DNA of 22,886 bases from UBA288 sp964461885 (GTDB lineage: Archaea > Halobacteriota > Methanomicrobia > Methanomicrobiales > Methanospirillaceae), in the NCBI GenBank assembly GCA_964461885.1, contig CAYWVY010000033.1, positions 1 through 22,886 of the forward strand. The letters are read 5' to 3'. The position numbers and the translations under genes were made by a program. Within the stretch, counting starts at the first letter, position 1. Each line of letters begins with the position of its first letter. Below the pieces are notes generated by a model. The model was not told where the DNA came from. It searched no databases and saw only the letters and a program-made list of their open reading frames with translations. Below are positions 20,933-22,886 of this stretch, in pieces.

Positions 20933-22216
20933 ATGGCAGCTGACAAGCCTCATATGAACCTGGCCGTCATCGGCCACATCGACCACGGGAAGTCGACGAC
21001 GGTCGGACGCCTGCTGTTCGAGACCGGTGCGGTTCCGCCCCACATCATTGAGAACTACCGCAAGGAGGCCGAGTCCAAGGGCAAGGGCTCCTTCGAGTTC
21101 GCGTGGGTCATGGATAGCCTCAAGGAGGAGCGCGAGCGGGGTATCACGATCGATATCGCCCACAAGCGGTTCGACACGGCGAAGTACTACTTCACGGTCG
21201 TGGACTGCCCCGGCCACCGCGACTTCGTCAAGAACATGATCACGGGCGCCTCGCAGGCCGATGCGGCCGTGCTCGTGGTTGCAGCCCCTGACGGTGTGAT
21301 GGAGCAGACCAAGGAGCACGTCTTCCTGGCACGCACGCTCGGGATCAGCCAGCTGATCGTTGCCGTCAACAAGATGGATGCGGTCAACTACGACCAGAAG
21401 CGCTTCGAGGAGGTCAAGAAGGAGCTCGCGCAGCTCATGGGCATGGTCGGGTACAAGGCCGCAGACACGATCTTCATCCCGATATCATCGTTCAAGGGCG
21501 TCAACATCTCCAAGAAGAACGACCCCGCGACCCCCTGGTACACGGGCCCCGCCCTTCTTGAGGCCCTCGACACGCTCAAGGAGCCCGAGAAGCCCACGGA
21601 CAAGCCCCTCCGGGTCCCGATCCAGGACGTCTACACGATCTCGGGCATCGGCACCGTGCCGGTCGGCCGGGTCGAGACCGGGATCATGAAGAAGGGGATG
21701 AAGGTCTCCTTCATGCCCGCCAACAAGGACGGTGAGATCAAGTCGATCGAGATGCACCACGAGGAGCAGCCCCAGGCGCTTCCGGGCGACAACATCGGCT
21801 TCAACGTCCGCGGTGTCGGCAAGAACGACATCCGGCGCGGCGATGTCTGCGGTCCCGCAGACGTTCCGCCCACGGTCGCCGAGACCTTCACGGCCCAGAT
21901 CGTCGTGCTCCAGCACCCGTCCGCGATCACGATCGGGTACACCCCGGTCTTCCACTGCCACACGGCGCAGATCGCCTGCACGTTCATCGAGCTCCAGAAG
22001 AAGCTCGACCCGCGCACGGGCCAGACCAAGGAGGAGAACCCCGACTTCCTGAAGTCCGGCGACGCAGCGATCGTCAAGGTCCAGCCGTCCCGCCCGATGG
22101 TGATCGAGATCGCCAAGGACCTGCCCCAGCTCGGCCGGTTCGCGATCCGAGACATGGGCTCGACTATCGCGGCCGGCATGTGCATCGCGATCGAGCCCAA
22201 GCAGATGATCCGGTAA
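20933..22216 (+). CDS. tuf: Translation elongation factor EF-1alpha
   Basis: The 427-residue GTPase delivers aminoacyl-tRNA to the ribosome. The G1 P-loop 'GHIDHGKST' (about 14-22), switch region 'ERGITID', G3 'DCPGH' and G4 'NKMD' are all present, as are domains II and III to the C-terminal 'GSTIAAGMCIAIEPKQM'. It is full length and archaeal in type ('MAADKPHMNLAVIGHID'). The start is ATG 20933; the internal Met8 is close, but the upstream leader and family alignment favour the first. S10 follows 21 bases later, the conserved archaeal order. Confidence 0.98.
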   Translation: MAADKPHMNLAVIGHIDHGKSTTVGRLLFETGAVPPHIIENYRKEAESKGKGSFEFAWVMDSLKEERERGITIDIAHKRFDTAKYYFTVVDCPGHRDFVKNMITGASQADAAVLVVAAPDGVMEQTKEHVFLARTLGISQLIVAVNKMDAVNYDQKRFEEVKKELAQLMGMVGYKAADTIFIPISSFKGVNISKKNDPATPWYTGPALLEALDTLKEPEKPTDKPLRVPIQDVYTISGIGTVPVGRVETGIMKKGMKVSFMPANKDGEIKSIEMHHEEQPQALPGDNIGFNVRGVGKNDIRRGDVCGPADVPPTVAETFTAQIVVLQHPSAITIGYTPVFHCHTAQIACTFIELQKKLDPRTGQTKEENPDFLKSGDAAIVKVQPSRPMVIEIAKDLPQLGRFAIRDMGSTIAAGMCIAIEPKQMIR

Positions 22217-22220
22217 TCTA

Positions 22221-22226
22221 TTTTTT
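22221..22226 (+). terminator. T-tract between tuf and rps10
   Basis: Six T residues follow the tuf stop by four bases. Archaeal RNA polymerase can terminate at such tracts, so part of the tuf transcripts might end here, making S10 less abundant. The tract is short and the same stretch flows into the S10 ribosome-binding site 'ggtga', so it may only be spacing. Confidence 0.2.
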
Positions 22227-22237
22227 GGTGAACGGAA

Positions 22238-22546
22238 ATGCAGAAGGCACGCATTCGTCTGACTGGCACTGATTATGCAAAGGTAGAGATGGTCTGTGAC
22301 CGCATCCGCGAGATCGCGGAGCGCACGGGCGTGAACCTGGCCGGGCCGATCCCCCTCCCCACGAAGAAACTTCTCGTCCCGATCCGGAAGAGCCCCGACG
22401 GCGAGGGGACAGCCACGTGGGACCGCTGGCAGATGCGGGTCCACAAGCGGCTGATCGACATGGATGCTGACGAGCGCGCCCTCCGGCAGCTCATGCGTAT
22501 CCAGGTGCCGAAGGACATCGGCATCGAGATCGTCCTGGAGAACTGA
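22238..22546 (+). CDS. rps10: Ribosomal protein uS10
   Basis: The 102-residue product is archaeal S10 of the small ribosomal subunit. 'KARIRLTGTDYAKVEMVCDRI', 'GPIPLPTKKLLVPIRKSPDGEGTATWDRWQMRVHKRLIDM' and 'VPKDIGIEIVLE' are the typical blocks. 'ggtga' seven bases before the ATG is the ribosome-binding site. It is downstream of tuf in the usual archaeal pair. Confidence 0.98.
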   Translation: MQKARIRLTGTDYAKVEMVCDRIREIAERTGVNLAGPIPLPTKKLLVPIRKSPDGEGTATWDRWQMRVHKRLIDMDADERALRQLMRIQVPKDIGIEIVLEN

Positions 22547-22556
22547 GAGGTACGGC

Positions 22557-22886
22557 GTGCCTGCCGCTGAGGTCTCTGCGACCATCCGGCGTTATCTCTC
22601 TTTTGAAGCTCTTTTCGCCCTACTCGTACTGGCCACGGCCTTCACCCGGTTCTTCCTGCTGAACCTGAAGCTCTATCACCACGACGAGGCGATCCATGCC
22701 TGGTTCAGCTGGGAGCTCCTGACCAAGGGGACGTACACGTACGACCCGATGTACCACGGGCCGATCCTCTACTACATCACGGCCGGGATGTTCCGGATCT
22801 TCGGGGACTCGGACCTCGTGGGCCGACTCGTGCCGGCCCTGCTCGGCGTGCTGATCGTCGTTCTCGTCTACTTCGTCTACCGCCTG
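22557..22886 (+). CDS. Agl23/TIGR03663-type multi-membrane protein, 3' end outside the window
   Basis: The first 110 codons are present. 'ATAFTRFFLLNLKLYHHDEAIHAWFSWELL', with the acidic-histidine motif 'HHDEAIHAWFSW' after the first membrane segment, then 'YDPMYHGPILYYITA', match the family now named flippase-associated Agl23, related to GT-C glycosyltransferases acting on lipid-linked sugars outside the membrane. A second hydrophobic segment begins at about residue 92. The start is GTG 22557, with 'gagagg' as ribosome-binding site. It lies 10 bases after S10, and could be co-transcribed with it. It runs off the right edge, so size and any extra domains are unknown. Confidence 0.85.
   Translation, partial: MPAAEVSATIRRYLSFEALFALLVLATAFTRFFLLNLKLYHHDEAIHAWFSWELLTKGTYTYDPMYHGPILYYITAGMFRIFGDSDLVGRLVPALLGVLIVVLVYFVYRL

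Overview
This window is chromosomal DNA from a very GC-rich methanogenic euryarchaeon, most likely class Methanomicrobia and probably order Methanomicrobiales. The evidence is an archaeal EF-1alpha followed by ribosomal protein S10 and an Agl23-type membrane protein, a stand-alone GMP synthase amidotransferase subunit, archaeal LSm, the CobZ/CobS pair with an archaeal CobT-like protein, and a small siroheme sulfite-reductase-like protein fused to a ferredoxin. Archaeal TATA boxes sit about 22-30 bases before many start codons, which suggests leaderless or short-leader transcripts. I see no rRNA, tRNA, CRISPR array or insertion sequence.

Layout. At 95-1339 is an exported beta-propeller surface protein. 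From 1379 to 5787 lies a compact peptide-modification (RiPP) locus: a soluble Sec11-type serine peptidase (minus strand), then divergently a PqqD-like protein, a radical SAM/SPASM enzyme, a 67-residue Cys-spaced peptide and an HPr-kinase-like P-loop protein, with a second radical SAM/SPASM enzyme convergent on the minus strand. The PqqD, HPrK-like and two SPASM proteins match what I remember as the SynChlorMet (Scm) cassette (ScmD, ScmC, ScmE, ScmF). The small peptide at 3544-3747, with a charged N-terminal segment and four cysteines spaced 11, 11 and 10 residues apart, is the best candidate for its substrate and is the main discovery here.

From 5796 to 10922 are surface proteins (two signal-peptide/C-terminal-anchor proteins, a membrane-anchored right-handed beta-helix protein, and a small exported protein apparently broken by a frameshift). 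Mixed among them are an LSm RNA chaperone with a winged-helix/four-cysteine partner and a GNAT acetyltransferase. From 11337 to 14539 are a tandem universal stress protein and a CPA2 cation/proton antiporter with an RCK domain. From 14976 to 17282 is a guaA subunit A - YkgJ-like - TraB operon on the minus strand.

From 17318 to 19524 is a divergent cobamide lower-ligand module: a CobT-like protein on one side, cobZ and cobS on the other. It is followed by the Dsr-like protein, a small convergent Cys-containing protein, then EF-1alpha, S10 and the start of an Agl23-like membrane protein that runs off the window.

In the peptide locus the likely flow is inferred, not shown: PqqD-like ScmD presents the peptide leader to ScmE and possibly ScmF, the P-loop protein may add a phosphate or sense nucleotide, and the Sec11-type peptidase may remove the leader. 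The abundance of exported proteins around the locus suggests, but does not show, that the product acts at the cell surface.
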